Assembly (NCBI GenBank): GCA_964468125.1
Contig: CAYXVF010000012.1
Coordinates: 19,221 to 83,220 of the forward strand
Direction of reading: 5' to 3'
Source of the DNA: CAYXVF01 sp964468125
Lineage (GTDB): Bacteria; Myxococcota; XYA12-FULL-58-9; CAYXVF01
DNA length: 64,000 bases
In this document: one piece after another, positions 39,286-47,380 of the stretch
Numbering within the stretch: the first letter of the stretch is position 1
Layout of the letters: each line of letters begins with the position of its first letter
Notes under the pieces: model-generated
What the model was told of the DNA's origin: nothing
What the model saw: only the letters and a program-made list of their open reading frames with translations
Databases searched by the model: none
Translations under genes and position numbers: made by a program

Positions 39286-39987
39286 GTCGAGAGTCTCCCA
39301 CTCCAGTTGCCAGCTCGAGGCTCTAAGAGAAAACCGCCGGGACGACTACTTTTTCGCCCTCGTTTACACAAGGAGCGAAGAGTCGTACCGACGGTTCGTA
39401 CGTCGTCCCCGAGATCGCACTCGGGGGTTCTATCAGGCGATCAATTGCGCGAGGAGCCCCATCCGGTCGCCAAAGCCACGGTGGGAACGTTACGCCATCC
39501 CATGCGCTGCTCGTTGCGCGCACCGCTGCGGACCATCACCGCCGCTCTCGCTGCCTCTGCTGCTCGTTCGGAACGCTCCGCCTGTCGCTTGTTCATCTCG
39601 TGCTGCATGATTTCCCTCGCGTTTCGCCCACGTTAAAGCAAGACCCGCGCCAAGATCTCCAGAAATCACAAGCAAACGATATCGTTGAACTTTCACTCAA
39701 CGACGACGAGTTTTCCTCCGGCGTAGGTGCGTACTGAACTTCGCGGTGGGGGTGGCTCGGGTGCGACATTTCGCCCCGTTTTCCGACAAAAGCTCGAAAT
39801 TTCCTGTGTTTGCGGCCGTAGAAGGGAGTTCGCAGTGTCGCTACAGCGCTGTCCGGGGCGCCGTCGCACCTACTTCGCACCACCGATGTTTCTGAAATCA
39901 TTGACTTTTTCCTGTTTTCAGGTCGCTTGACTCGACCTCGGGATGCGGTTTACCGTCCGGGCTCCCAGCATCTTCCAAGGGGGACTT
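39286..39987. other. 702-bp non-coding region upstream of the megasynthase and the bactofilin genes
   Basis: No frame here shows a recognisable protein or credible coding signal. The region is less GC-rich than its surroundings and must carry the divergent promoters of the megasynthase (minus) and the bactofilins (plus). It holds one 12-bp palindrome and an adjacent short inverted repeat, described separately. TTGACT at 39927 with TTACCG 17 bp further on is a weak candidate promoter for the bactofilins. Confidence 0.5.
39675..39701. promoter_or_regulatory. Palindrome and inverted repeat upstream of the megasynthase
   Basis: AACGATATCGTT (39675-39686) is a perfect 12-bp palindrome. Directly overlapping it, GTTGA (39684-39688) pairs with TCAAC (39697-39701) across 8 bases. 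This pair of dyads, 390 bp before the megasynthase start, is a candidate binding site for an unidentified regulator. Confidence 0.3.
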
Positions 39988-40329
39988 ATGGCAGACGAAG
40001 CGCCCTGCATCATCGGCGAGGGCATTCAGATCCGCGGGAATCTCTCCGGATCGGGCGGGCTCGTGATCGAGGGACGAGTCGAGGGCCACATTGCGCTCGA
40101 GGACCACATCGTAGTCGAGAACAGCGGCACGGTGGTCGCGGACGTGGAGACGGAGGAATTGACGGTTCAGGGCAAGATGTCCGGCAACATCGACGCCACC
40201 AACCGTGTCTCCATCACCGCGAGCGCGACCGTGATCGGAGACGTACGCGCACCGCGCATCGTCATCGAAGACGGCGCCCGTTTTCGTGGGCGCATCGAAA
40301 TGGAAGTCCCGCTTCCTCCGGACATTTAG
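39988..40329 (+). CDS. Bactofilin 1, 113 aa
   Basis: A polymer-forming bactofilin. The sequence is a run of short beta-strand repeats ending in Gly/Asn/Asp turns (GEGIQIRGNLSGSGGLVIEGRVEGHI, then VENSGTVVADVETEELTVQGKMSGNIDA and ATVIGDVRAPRIVIEDGARFRGRI), as in the right-handed beta-helix of BacM/BacA. These proteins self-assemble into filaments without nucleotide and help position cell-wall or chromosome-segregation factors. The ATG at 39988 is preferred over an upstream in-frame ATG because AGGGGGA precedes it. It is the first of three tandem paralogues. Confidence 0.9.
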   Translation: MADEAPCIIGEGIQIRGNLSGSGGLVIEGRVEGHIALEDHIVVENSGTVVADVETEELTVQGKMSGNIDATNRVSITASATVIGDVRAPRIVIEDGARFRGRIEMEVPLPPDI

Positions 40330-40339
40330 ACGGGTGTTT

Positions 40340-40387
40340 GGACCCTCAGGGTCCATTGAGCGAATCGAAAAATTCGCCCCGCTGGGG
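40340..40387. repeat. Three consecutive small inverted repeats between bactofilin genes
   Basis: Three potential hairpins lie within 48 bp of the intergenic stretch: GGACCC-TCA-GGGTCC (40340-40354), GCGAAT-6-ATTCGC (40360-40377) and CCCC-GCT-GGGG (40377-40387). None is followed by a T-run, so they are more likely mRNA-stability or processing elements than terminators. Confidence 0.4.
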
Positions 40388-40410
40388 CGCACAAAGGGAG
40401 ACCTAGCAGT

Positions 40411-40728
40411 ATGGCAAATACGATCATCGGCAGCTCGATCGTCATCGATGGTGAGATCACGGGTGACGAGGACCTGGTCATTCAAGGCACCGTGAAAGGT
40501 CGAATCCAGCTCAAGGAAAGCCTCTACGTCGAGAGCTCCGGAGTGGTTGAAGCGGACATCGAGACCCAGAATGTCGACGTCTCTGGCCAGGTTACGGGCA
40601 ACATCACTGCCTCCGACAAGGTCGAGCTCAAGAGCGAGTGCCGCATGGTCGGGGACATCAAGGCGCCCCGAATTCTGATCGCCGACGGCGCTTCCTTCAA
40701 GGGCAACGTCGACATGGACGTCGCCTAG
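40411..40728 (+). CDS. Bactofilin 2, 105 aa
   Basis: The second bactofilin paralogue, nearly pure beta-helix: IIGSSIVIDGEITGDEDLVIQGTVKGRI, then VESSGVVEADIETQNVDVSGQVTGNI and CRMVGDIKAPRILIADGASFKGNVDMDVA. It has almost no N- or C-terminal tail, so it probably depends on its neighbours for membrane or partner contacts. It starts 81 bp after bactofilin 1 and 60 bp before bactofilin 3; the three probably form mixed filaments. Confidence 0.9.
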   Translation: MANTIIGSSIVIDGEITGDEDLVIQGTVKGRIQLKESLYVESSGVVEADIETQNVDVSGQVTGNITASDKVELKSECRMVGDIKAPRILIADGASFKGNVDMDVA

Positions 40729-40788
40729 CCCACTCTGCTCACTGTCGTAGCGGCTCCGAACGCGTGAGGGCCGCGAGGTAGGCTAATC

Positions 40789-41412
40789 ATGGTCGATTCA
40801 TCGAGAAGCAGCACTGCGATCGGGCCGTCGATGCTCGTTCGCGGCAATCTCCAGGGCGACGAGGACCTCACCGTACTCGGCCGCGTGGAGGGCAATGTCG
40901 AGCTAACGCGCACACTGATCGTCGAAAACGGCGGGATCGTGAAGGCCGACGTCTCCGTCCGCAATGCGGTGATCAGCGGCATCGTCGTTGGGAACATCAA
41001 CGCGAGCGACAGCATCGAAATCACCGAGACCGGTCGGGTCGTGGGCGACATCACGGCGCCCCGCGTGCTGATCGTCGACGGTGCTCGGTTCCGCGGTATG
41101 GTGGACATGGGCAACCTCGATGCGCCGCGTGCCTCCGAGCCGTTGCCCGCGCGGACCGTCTCGCGCGCCGGTTCCGGCAGCTCCACTTCCCTCGCCGCCC
41201 GAAGCGGTGGCACCGCACGCAGCGCTGTCCCAGCCCGGCGACAAGCACCGCCACCACCACCGCCACGGCCAGCCCCCGCTCGTCAGGCGGCTCCGTCGAG
41301 CCCACGTCCGAGCTCTGCGAGCAGCGCTCCTGCGAGCAACGCCGGCAGCAAGACGAAGAAAAAGAAGAAGACCAAGAAGAAGGTCGTGGTTCGCAAGAAG
41401 AAGAGAAGCTAG
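40789..41412 (+). CDS. Bactofilin 3 with a Pro-rich, Lys-rich C-terminal tail, 207 aa
   Basis: Residues about 10-110 are the bactofilin beta-helix (MLVRGNLQGDEDLTVLGRVEGNVEL to PRVLIVDGARFRGMVDMG). A disordered tail of about 90 residues follows, rich in Ala, Pro and Ser (PARRQAPPPPPPRPAP) and ending in a strongly basic block (KTKKKKKTKKKVVVRKKKRS). The basic tail could bind nucleic acid, acidic membrane or a partner. In Myxococcus xanthus the tandem bactofilins BacN, BacO and BacP form shared scaffolds that position ParA/PadC; an equivalent role is possible, but no par genes are visible here. Confidence 0.9.
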   Translation: MVDSSRSSTAIGPSMLVRGNLQGDEDLTVLGRVEGNVELTRTLIVENGGIVKADVSVRNAVISGIVVGNINASDSIEITETGRVVGDITAPRVLIVDGARFRGMVDMGNLDAPRASEPLPARTVSRAGSGSSTSLAARSGGTARSAVPARRQAPPPPPPRPAPARQAAPSSPRPSSASSAPASNAGSKTKKKKKTKKKVVVRKKKRS

Positions 41413-41420
41413 GTGCTGCG

Positions 41421-41450
41421 GGGGGCGCTGCTGCCCCCTCGGCCGTTTTT
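41421..41450 (+). terminator. Terminator-like hairpin after bactofilin 3
   Basis: GGGGGC (41421-41426) pairs with GCCCCC (41433-41438) across a 6-nt loop, with TTTTT at 41446-41450. The 7-nt spacing between stem and T-run is longer than ideal, so it may terminate only partly before pyrE. Confidence 0.4.
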
Positions 41451-41494
41451 GCGCTGCTCTTGACCGAGTCTTCGCGCTTTAGGATTGCTTCCCC

Positions 41495-42061
41495 GTGACC
41501 GACCGACTCGTACGACTTCTCGCCGATCTGTCCTGGCGCAAGGGTCCCGTAACCCTCGCCTCGGGCAAGGTCAGTGACTTCTACATCGACTGCAAGCAGA
41601 CCGCGTTGAACGCGGAAGGGGCGAAGCTCATTGGCGAGCGCGTTTGGGAGCGCATTCGAGCACTTCGTGAAGAAGGCCACGACATCCGTGGCGTCGGAGG
41701 CCTCACTCTCGGCGCCGACCCGATCGGCCTCGCCACCGCGCTGGTGAGCGCCGGCTCCGAAGACCCCGTACATGCCTTCATCATTCGCAAGGAGCCGAAA
41801 GGACACGGAACCGCCGCCTGGCTCGAAGGCGGCAAGAACCTCCCAGAAGGCTCAAAGGTGGTGATCGCCGAAGACGTGATCACGACCGGTGGTTCCACAT
41901 TGAAAGCGATCACCCGCGCGCGTGAATCGGGTCTCGATCCGGTGGCGGTGGTGGTCTTGGTCGACCGGCAAGAGGGCGGCCGAGAGACCGTCGAGGAGCA
42001 ATCGGGACTTCCTGTCTACCCGATTGTGACGCGCTCCGATTTCGACACGCTGGAGTCCTGA
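41495..42061 (+). CDS. pyrE: Orotate phosphoribosyltransferase, 188 aa
   Basis: Joins orotate to PRPP to give OMP, the fifth step of pyrimidine synthesis. The PRPP-binding loop VVIAEDVITTGGSTLKAI is intact, and the N-terminal WRKGPVTLASGKVSDFYIDCKQ with the flexible loop FIIRKEPKGHGTAAWLEG matches the PyrE family. The start is GTG at 41495. It follows the bactofilins by 82 bp and may be read through from them. Confidence 0.95.
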   Translation: MTDRLVRLLADLSWRKGPVTLASGKVSDFYIDCKQTALNAEGAKLIGERVWERIRALREEGHDIRGVGGLTLGADPIGLATALVSAGSEDPVHAFIIRKEPKGHGTAAWLEGGKNLPEGSKVVIAEDVITTGGSTLKAITRARESGLDPVAVVVLVDRQEGGRETVEEQSGLPVYPIVTRSDFDTLES

Positions 42062-42117
42062 CACGCGAGGCGCGCGGGCACGACGTTTGTCCGATGACGA
42101 AAATGGCTCGCGAAGGC

Positions 42118-42537
42118 CTAGAGGTGCTTGAGGAGAAAGTCCGCCAGTAGATCGGAGTCGGATTCGCCGGCTTGCTGCGGATCGTCCGAGATCGTCGTGC
42201 GCGGCTCCTGGAGCTCGACCGGGGGCGCCGGCACCGGTTCGCCTTCGTCACCAATGCCAACGAAACCCTCCTCGCATTGGTACGCCGTATCGCCGCTGAT
42301 CACGCTGTCGCGGTAGTGCTCCGCCCCCGCCTCTGCTATCTCGGTCGCGGTGAGGACCTTGCCGACCCAGCCGCCTTCGTCCACGCCGTCCAGCACCGAG
42401 AGAATGTTGACGGCGCTCTCCAGGCGATAGGACTTGTTCTGGGAGAAAATCGTCAGGGTCTCGCCCTCGAAGAGCACCTCGCCCTCCTCGATCCAGCACT
42501 CGAGCGTCGCTTGCGTAAAGAACAACCGGTCGTCCAT
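42118..42537 (-). CDS. Hypothetical protein, 139 aa
   Basis: Not recognised. It begins MDDRLFFTQATLECWIEEGEVLFEGETLTI, a small beta-rich segment, continues with AVNILSVLDGVDEGGWVGKVLTATEIAEAGAEHYRDSVISGD, and ends with an acidic Pro-rich tail and LLADFLLKHL. There is no signal peptide or membrane helix, so it should be cytoplasmic. The frame is open to 42594, but the ATG at 42537 looks more natural; neither has a good Shine-Dalgarno site. It is convergent with pyrE and divergent from trxA. Confidence 0.6.
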   Translation of the reverse strand: MDDRLFFTQATLECWIEEGEVLFEGETLTIFSQNKSYRLESAVNILSVLDGVDEGGWVGKVLTATEIAEAGAEHYRDSVISGDTAYQCEEGFVGIGDEGEPVPAPPVELQEPRTTISDDPQQAGESDSDLLADFLLKHL

Positions 42538-42666
42538 CACTAGAAAAAGAGTAGTGCCTGTGGAGCCTGTCTCCAAGTAGGTTGCAGACCCCAACGGTTG
42601 AACCGATAGTAGGCGGCGAGCAAGAGTTGGCTAGTAAAAACCATCGTTACGGAGACGGCTTTCGAT

Positions 42667-42996
42667 ATGAGTGACAAGATCAGCGATCTCACCGACGCGG
42701 GCTTCGAGAGTGATGTGGTCAAGAATACGACCCCTACCCTCGTGGACTTCTGGGCCGAGTGGTGCGCGCCGTGCAAGGCGCTGACACCCGTTGTCGAGCA
42801 GGTGGCGGATGAGTACGGCGGCCGTCTCAACGTAGGAAAGATGAACATCGACGAAGAGCCCGAGACCGCGGGCAAGTACGCGGTGCGCGCGATTCCGACA
42901 CTCCTCCTCTTCAAAGACGGCGACGTGGTCGATCAGATCGTCGGGCTGGTGACCAAAGGCAAGATCATCGAGATGCTCGACAAACACGTCGGTTGA
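42667..42996 (+). CDS. trxA: Thioredoxin, 109 aa
   Basis: A compact thioredoxin with the motif WAEWCAPCKAL (CAPC in place of the usual CGPC), the buried Asp in LVDFWAEW, the cis-Pro segment RAIPTLLLF, and normal family length. It reduces protein disulfides in the cytoplasm. The Ala in the active site, replacing Gly, slightly alters redox potential in other thioredoxin-like proteins. It converges with rodA 12 bp downstream. Confidence 0.93.
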   Translation: MSDKISDLTDAGFESDVVKNTTPTLVDFWAEWCAPCKALTPVVEQVADEYGGRLNVGKMNIDEEPETAGKYAVRAIPTLLLFKDGDVVDQIVGLVTKGKIIEMLDKHVG

Positions 42997-43008
42997 AGCA
43001 ACGCCGTC

Positions 43009-44643
43009 TCAGTGAGCGCGCTTTCTGAGGTGGATCGAAAAGACGATCCCCACCGCCACCAGGACGGTGAGCAGACTCGACCCTCCGTAGCTGAATAGCG
43101 GGAGGGTCATTCCCACCACGGGCATTAGCCCGATCACCATTCCGACGTTGATCAGGGTCTGCCAGAAAATGAGCGCCGCCACGCCTGTTGCGAGGAGCGA
43201 ACCGTACGCTTCGCGCGCGTCGCTTGCGACACTGAGCGTGAAGAGCAAGAGGAGCGTGAACAGTGCCAGAAGGAGCATGCACCCCATGAAGCCGTGCTCC
43301 TCGGCCCAAACGCTAAAGGCAAAGTCGGTGTGCTGCTCCGGCAAGAAGGACAGCTGGGTCTGAGTTCCCTCCCGGTGCCCCTTCCCCCAAAAACGTCCAG
43401 AACCCACGGCGATCATCGATTGGACCGCATTCCAACCGGCGCCTTGGATGTCCCCCTCGGGATCCATGAAAGTCAGAATGCGCCGCTTCTGGTAGTCCTT
43501 GAGCACGCCGAACCAGCTCACGGCCGCAAGCGCGACTCCGCCGCCACTCAGAATCATGAGGGAGCGCAGGCGCACGCCTACGACCAGAATCATCGAAAAC
43601 CCGATCAGAATGACGATCCCAGCGGTTCCCAGGTCAGGCTCGACGAGAATCAGAACCGCCGGCAGGGCTAAGAGATCGATAGGCGCGACCAACAAATCCG
43701 TCATCGAAGGCTGAGTACGCTGCCAATTCCGGAACGACGCAAAACCGTAGGCGAGCACCGCCAGGACCAAGAGCACCCGCAGCGTGAGTGCGCTCGAGAC
43801 CTCTTCGTAGGGTCCACCGGTTGCCGCCCCATCCGCGAGTCCCGCGATCAGTGCGCCGAACGGGTCACGAATGAACGGCAAGGTCCAGTTGCGCCACAGC
43901 AGCACGCCGAGCCCGACGGCAACGAGGAGAGATGCGATGATCAGATTGCGTCGACGCGTTCGGGGCCAAGGATTCAGCAACGCCTGAGCGCGGTCGAAAC
44001 GAACGATCAGCGCGATGGCGACCACGAGACCGGTGAGAATCAGGGCAAGCAGAGTATATCGAAACCAATTCAGATCGGCGGGTACGGGTGCTGGGCTGCC
44101 GACCTTGTCGTGAAGAAACCGTGCGATACTCCCCACCGGATCCTTGAGCCAATCCTTGCTCCAGGCCGCTGCGACGACGACGGCGGCCACGATCGGTCGA
44201 GACGGATTCAAGGGACGCAGAAGCGAGCGCATCGAGTAGCCGCCGGGCTCGAGGCGATGGCTGAAGTAGCGGGCGAGACAAAAGATGACGGCGAGCTTGG
44301 CGAGCTCGCTCGGCTGAAAACGAACGGGCCCCAAGACGAGCCAGCGTTGTGCCCCCCCGGCGCTGTATCCCTGCACCAGAACCGCGAAGAGGAGCAGGCA
44401 CACGATGGCGTAGAACGGGTAGGCCAAGCCTTCGCTGACGCGGTAATCGGGCAGCAAGGAGACCGCGACCACGACGGCCCCAAAGCCCAAGATCAACAGC
44501 TGGGTGATGTAGAGGTCCGGCTCACGCGCGGCGGCAGACGAGCTCAGGTTGTAGATCCCCAGGATCGCGATCAGAAGCACCATGCCGATCGCCCCCCAGG
44601 GGAGCTGACGAATCGAAAGGCGCGTGCTCGCTCCAAGACTCAT
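43009..44643 (-). CDS. rodA: RodA peptidoglycan glycosyltransferase (SEDS) with a large insertion, 544 aa
   Basis: The SEDS polymerase that works with PBP2 in the elongasome. The family core is present: GAQRWLVLGPVRFQPSELAKLAVIF near 97-121, LVEPDLGTAGIVILIGFSM near 333-351 (catalytic Asp in EPDLGTA), WNAVQSMIAVGSGRFWGKG, FLPEQHTDFAFSVWAEEHGF, and MPVVGMTLPLFSYGGSS. Usual RodA is about 370 residues. Here about 165 extra residues with about four predicted helices sit between the PSELAKLA helix and EPDLGTA. The ATG at 44643 overlaps the mrdA stop as ATGA; a much longer open frame upstream is only a mrdA shadow. Confidence 0.92.
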   Translation of the reverse strand: MSLGASTRLSIRQLPWGAIGMVLLIAILGIYNLSSSAAAREPDLYITQLLILGFGAVVVAVSLLPDYRVSEGLAYPFYAIVCLLLFAVLVQGYSAGGAQRWLVLGPVRFQPSELAKLAVIFCLARYFSHRLEPGGYSMRSLLRPLNPSRPIVAAVVVAAAWSKDWLKDPVGSIARFLHDKVGSPAPVPADLNWFRYTLLALILTGLVVAIALIVRFDRAQALLNPWPRTRRRNLIIASLLVAVGLGVLLWRNWTLPFIRDPFGALIAGLADGAATGGPYEEVSSALTLRVLLVLAVLAYGFASFRNWQRTQPSMTDLLVAPIDLLALPAVLILVEPDLGTAGIVILIGFSMILVVGVRLRSLMILSGGGVALAAVSWFGVLKDYQKRRILTFMDPEGDIQGAGWNAVQSMIAVGSGRFWGKGHREGTQTQLSFLPEQHTDFAFSVWAEEHGFMGCMLLLALFTLLLLFTLSVASDAREAYGSLLATGVAALIFWQTLINVGMVIGLMPVVGMTLPLFSYGGSSLLTVLVAVGIVFSIHLRKRAH

Positions 44644-46871
44644 TCGGTCCCCTCGCCGGTCGCAGGCTCTGCCTCTGATTCTGCCCCCGGCTCTGGTGCG
44701 GGGGCGGGTTCTGTCTCTGACTCTGTCTCTGGCGCTGTGACCGGCTCTGGCGCAGGCTCCGGACCAGGCTCTGGCGCGGGCTCCGGAGTAGGCTCCGGCG
44801 CAGGCGTGGGCAACGCCGAAGCGAGCTCGCCCTGCAACGTGAAGTACTCGTCGATCACCGCGACGGCGACGGGTGCAGCCTTCGAGCTTCCGTGCCCAGA
44901 ATGCTCGTTCAAACACACCACCACGATTTCCGGGTCCTCGGCCGGCGCGTAGCTCGCAAACCAGGCGTGGTCACGGAAGAAATACTCCTCCTCCTCGGCC
45001 TTCAACCGGTGTTTGCCGAGGCGAACGACCTGCGCCGTTCCGGTCTTGCCAGCCATCGTCACTTTGCGCGAGCGCCGCCAGTAAGCGGTTCCACCGGGCT
45101 CCTGCGCCACGGCGATCAGGCCTTCGCGCACCGCATCGAGGTGCTCCGGATTGAGATCGATCGCGTTCCTCACGTTCGCCTGGAGCTCTTTGACGACATT
45201 GGGTGGCACGCCGTAAACGTGCTCGACCACGCTTCCCTCGTCGAGCAGCGTCATCGACGCCTCGTCGCTCGTCTCGGCGATCACCTCTTTGGTGCTTCTG
45301 TCGAGGTAGCGGGCCTCCGGCACAAAGCGACGCACAACCCGCATGTCTGCGGTTTCGATTCGATCGACGGTCTGCGGCACGAGGACGCGACCACCGTTCG
45401 CGATCGCGGCATAGGCGACCGCGAGCTGCAACGGCGTGACCAGCAACGCGCCCTGGCCGATCGACGTGTTGATCGCCATGCCACGTTGATAACCTCCTGT
45501 GGCTTTGTCGATCCGGTCGTGCCAGGCCTCATCCGGAACGTTTCCCGGCTTCTCGTTGCGGAGGGCGATCCCGGTGGGAGTCCCGAAACCAAACTCGCGA
45601 GCGACCTCGGCGATCGCGTCGATCCCCATTCGATGCGCTGCCGTGTAGAAGTACACGTCGCAGCTCACCTTCAGCGCGTCTTTTAGGTTCACGTTGCCGT
45701 GGCCCGCTTCACGGTGACAGCGCCAGGTGTGGCGACCGAGTCGGAACGCGCCCGGGGCAAAGATCGTCTCGGTCTTGCTGACGACACCCTGACGCAGGGC
45801 CGCGAGGCCCGTAAACGCTTTGAAGGTCGACCCGGGCGCGTACTGGCCTTGAATCGGTCGATTGACCCACGGCTTGAGCGGATCGCGGTCGAGCTCCTTC
45901 TTGTAGCTCGCCGCATCGGCCCCGGCGATCCGGTTCGGATCGAACTCCGGGAGTGAGACCATCGCCAACACGGCCCCGGTCTTTGCGTCGAGTGCGACGA
46001 CCGACCCGGCAACGCCGAGCTCTTGCAGCTTCTCCTCGGCGGCCTTCTGCAGCCGGATGTCGAGGGAAAGAAAGACGTTGTTGCCTGGTTGGGCAGGCAC
46101 CTCGCGCTCCGGTCCCAGTAGCGACTCGATGAATTCCCCTCGCAGGCGGCGTCCCTTCGCGTCGACGACGACTTTGCGATAGCCATCCACCCCGCGCAGC
46201 GCTTCTTCGTGGGTGCGCTCCACGCCGTCGCGCCCGATCAGATCGCCGAGTCCATAGCTGAGAGGATTCCCCTGCGCGCGCTCTCGCTCCAAGAGCCGTG
46301 CGTCGATCTCGTTGACATAGCCGAGCACGTGGCTCGCGGTCCCACCGTAACGATAGACGCGGCGGCGACCTTCGACGATGTCCACCCCATCGAGCATGAA
46401 CATCGCGCGGTCCGCTTCGATCCGCTCCACCTGGTCCGGCTCGAGGTCGCGTTTGACCACCAGCGGCTTGAACCGTCGAAGTCCGCTGTTTTCGTCGATG
46501 AGCTTTCTGAGGCCGTCGATGTCCGTCTGCGAAAACCCGACGTGGCCCGCCAGACGTTGCAGCGTAACCTCGGTCTCATCGTCGTCTCCGAGGAACGCAG
46601 GGGTGACCTGGAGGTCCAAGGAGGGGCGGTTGTCGACCAGGATCTCGCCGTTGCGGTCGAAAATGATGCCTCGGTCGTGGCGAATCTCGACGTGCTGTGC
46701 GAAGTTGCGTTGCCCGCGTTGCGACAGCTCCTCTCCGCGCATGATCTGAAGCGTGTAGAGTCGAACGATGAGTACGACGAAGGCGAGAACCACGACTCCC
46801 ATCGCGAACACGATGCGACCGCGAAGCTCTTTGACGCTGCCGCGCCCGTGTGTGTCCAATCCGAAGCTCAT
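44640..46871 (-). CDS. mrdA: Penicillin-binding protein 2 with a Pro/Glu-rich tail, 743 aa
   Basis: The transpeptidase of the rod elongation complex. One membrane helix (IVFAMGVVVLAFVVLIVRL) is followed by a PBP dimerisation domain (IRHDRGIIFDRNGEILVDN) and a transpeptidase domain with YAPGSTFKAFTGL (catalytic Ser) and AGKTGTAQ (KTG). The C-terminal 60 residues are a repetitive acidic/Pro tail (PEPAPEPGPEPAPEP, then ETESETEPAPAPE), which family members normally lack. The ATG at 46871 overlaps the mreD stop as ATGA; the open frame runs 180 codons further without support. Confidence 0.93.
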   Translation of the reverse strand: MSFGLDTHGRGSVKELRGRIVFAMGVVVLAFVVLIVRLYTLQIMRGEELSQRGQRNFAQHVEIRHDRGIIFDRNGEILVDNRPSLDLQVTPAFLGDDDETEVTLQRLAGHVGFSQTDIDGLRKLIDENSGLRRFKPLVVKRDLEPDQVERIEADRAMFMLDGVDIVEGRRRVYRYGGTASHVLGYVNEIDARLLERERAQGNPLSYGLGDLIGRDGVERTHEEALRGVDGYRKVVVDAKGRRLRGEFIESLLGPEREVPAQPGNNVFLSLDIRLQKAAEEKLQELGVAGSVVALDAKTGAVLAMVSLPEFDPNRIAGADAASYKKELDRDPLKPWVNRPIQGQYAPGSTFKAFTGLAALRQGVVSKTETIFAPGAFRLGRHTWRCHREAGHGNVNLKDALKVSCDVYFYTAAHRMGIDAIAEVAREFGFGTPTGIALRNEKPGNVPDEAWHDRIDKATGGYQRGMAINTSIGQGALLVTPLQLAVAYAAIANGGRVLVPQTVDRIETADMRVVRRFVPEARYLDRSTKEVIAETSDEASMTLLDEGSVVEHVYGVPPNVVKELQANVRNAIDLNPEHLDAVREGLIAVAQEPGGTAYWRRSRKVTMAGKTGTAQVVRLGKHRLKAEEEEYFFRDHAWFASYAPAEDPEIVVVCLNEHSGHGSSKAAPVAVAVIDEYFTLQGELASALPTPAPEPTPEPAPEPGPEPAPEPVTAPETESETEPAPAPEPGAESEAEPATGEGTE

Positions 46872-47380
46872 CGAAACGAAAGGGTCTCTCGCTGCTGGGC
46901 TGACACCCGCCGCTCGAGCGCCTCGAGCCAGGGGTAGGCGACGAGGGCGACGGCGGCGGTGAGCAGCGCGTTGGGGACCAGAATCGCAGTCGTCCAGCTG
47001 GCGAAGCTCGCGCTGCCGCGAAAGCCCAAGAGTAACAGAAATGTGAGGGCGTGATAGCTCATCGTGGCCACGGCGACGGTCACGGTGAAGAACCCTCGCC
47101 CGCCGGTGGTGATGCTTCCCACGACCAGGTGAATACCGAGCGCCGTCGCCGCGAGCGACAACTCGTGAAGGCCCAGGGGCGCGAGCGCCGCGCGCCCCAC
47201 CAGATAGCCCATCGCGACACAGCAGGCGACGAGCGCAGGGCCCTCGCGCTCCAGGGCGAGATAGGTCGCCACCACCACGACGATCTCCGGAAGCAAATGC
47301 GAAATGTCGAGCCCGGCGGCGACAGCCGTAGTCACCACCGTGGCGAGCCAAGCCACGACGATCCACACGACGTTTCTCAC
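46868..47380 (-). CDS. mreD: Rod shape-determining protein MreD, 170 aa
   Basis: A small five- or six-helix inner-membrane protein (VVWIVVAWLATVVTTAVAAG, LPEIVVVVATYLALEREG, ALVACCVAMGYLVGRA, ATALGIHLVVGSIT, LTFLLLLGFRG). The weakly conserved sequence fits MreD by size, topology and position between mreC and mrdA. The start is GTG at 47380, overlapping the mreC stop as GTGA. Confidence 0.88.
   Translation of the reverse strand: MRNVVWIVVAWLATVVTTAVAAGLDISHLLPEIVVVVATYLALEREGPALVACCVAMGYLVGRAALAPLGLHELSLAATALGIHLVVGSITTGGRGFFTVTVAVATMSYHALTFLLLLGFRGSASFASWTTAILVPNALLTAAVALVAYPWLEALERRVSAQQRETLSFR

Noticed and set aside
44644..44916. Longer RodA start giving a 635-residue protein
   Set aside because: The extra 91 residues are Arg/Ala-rich, antisense-frame readings of the mrdA tail; the ATG at 44643 has the usual RodA N-terminus and an ATGA overlap.
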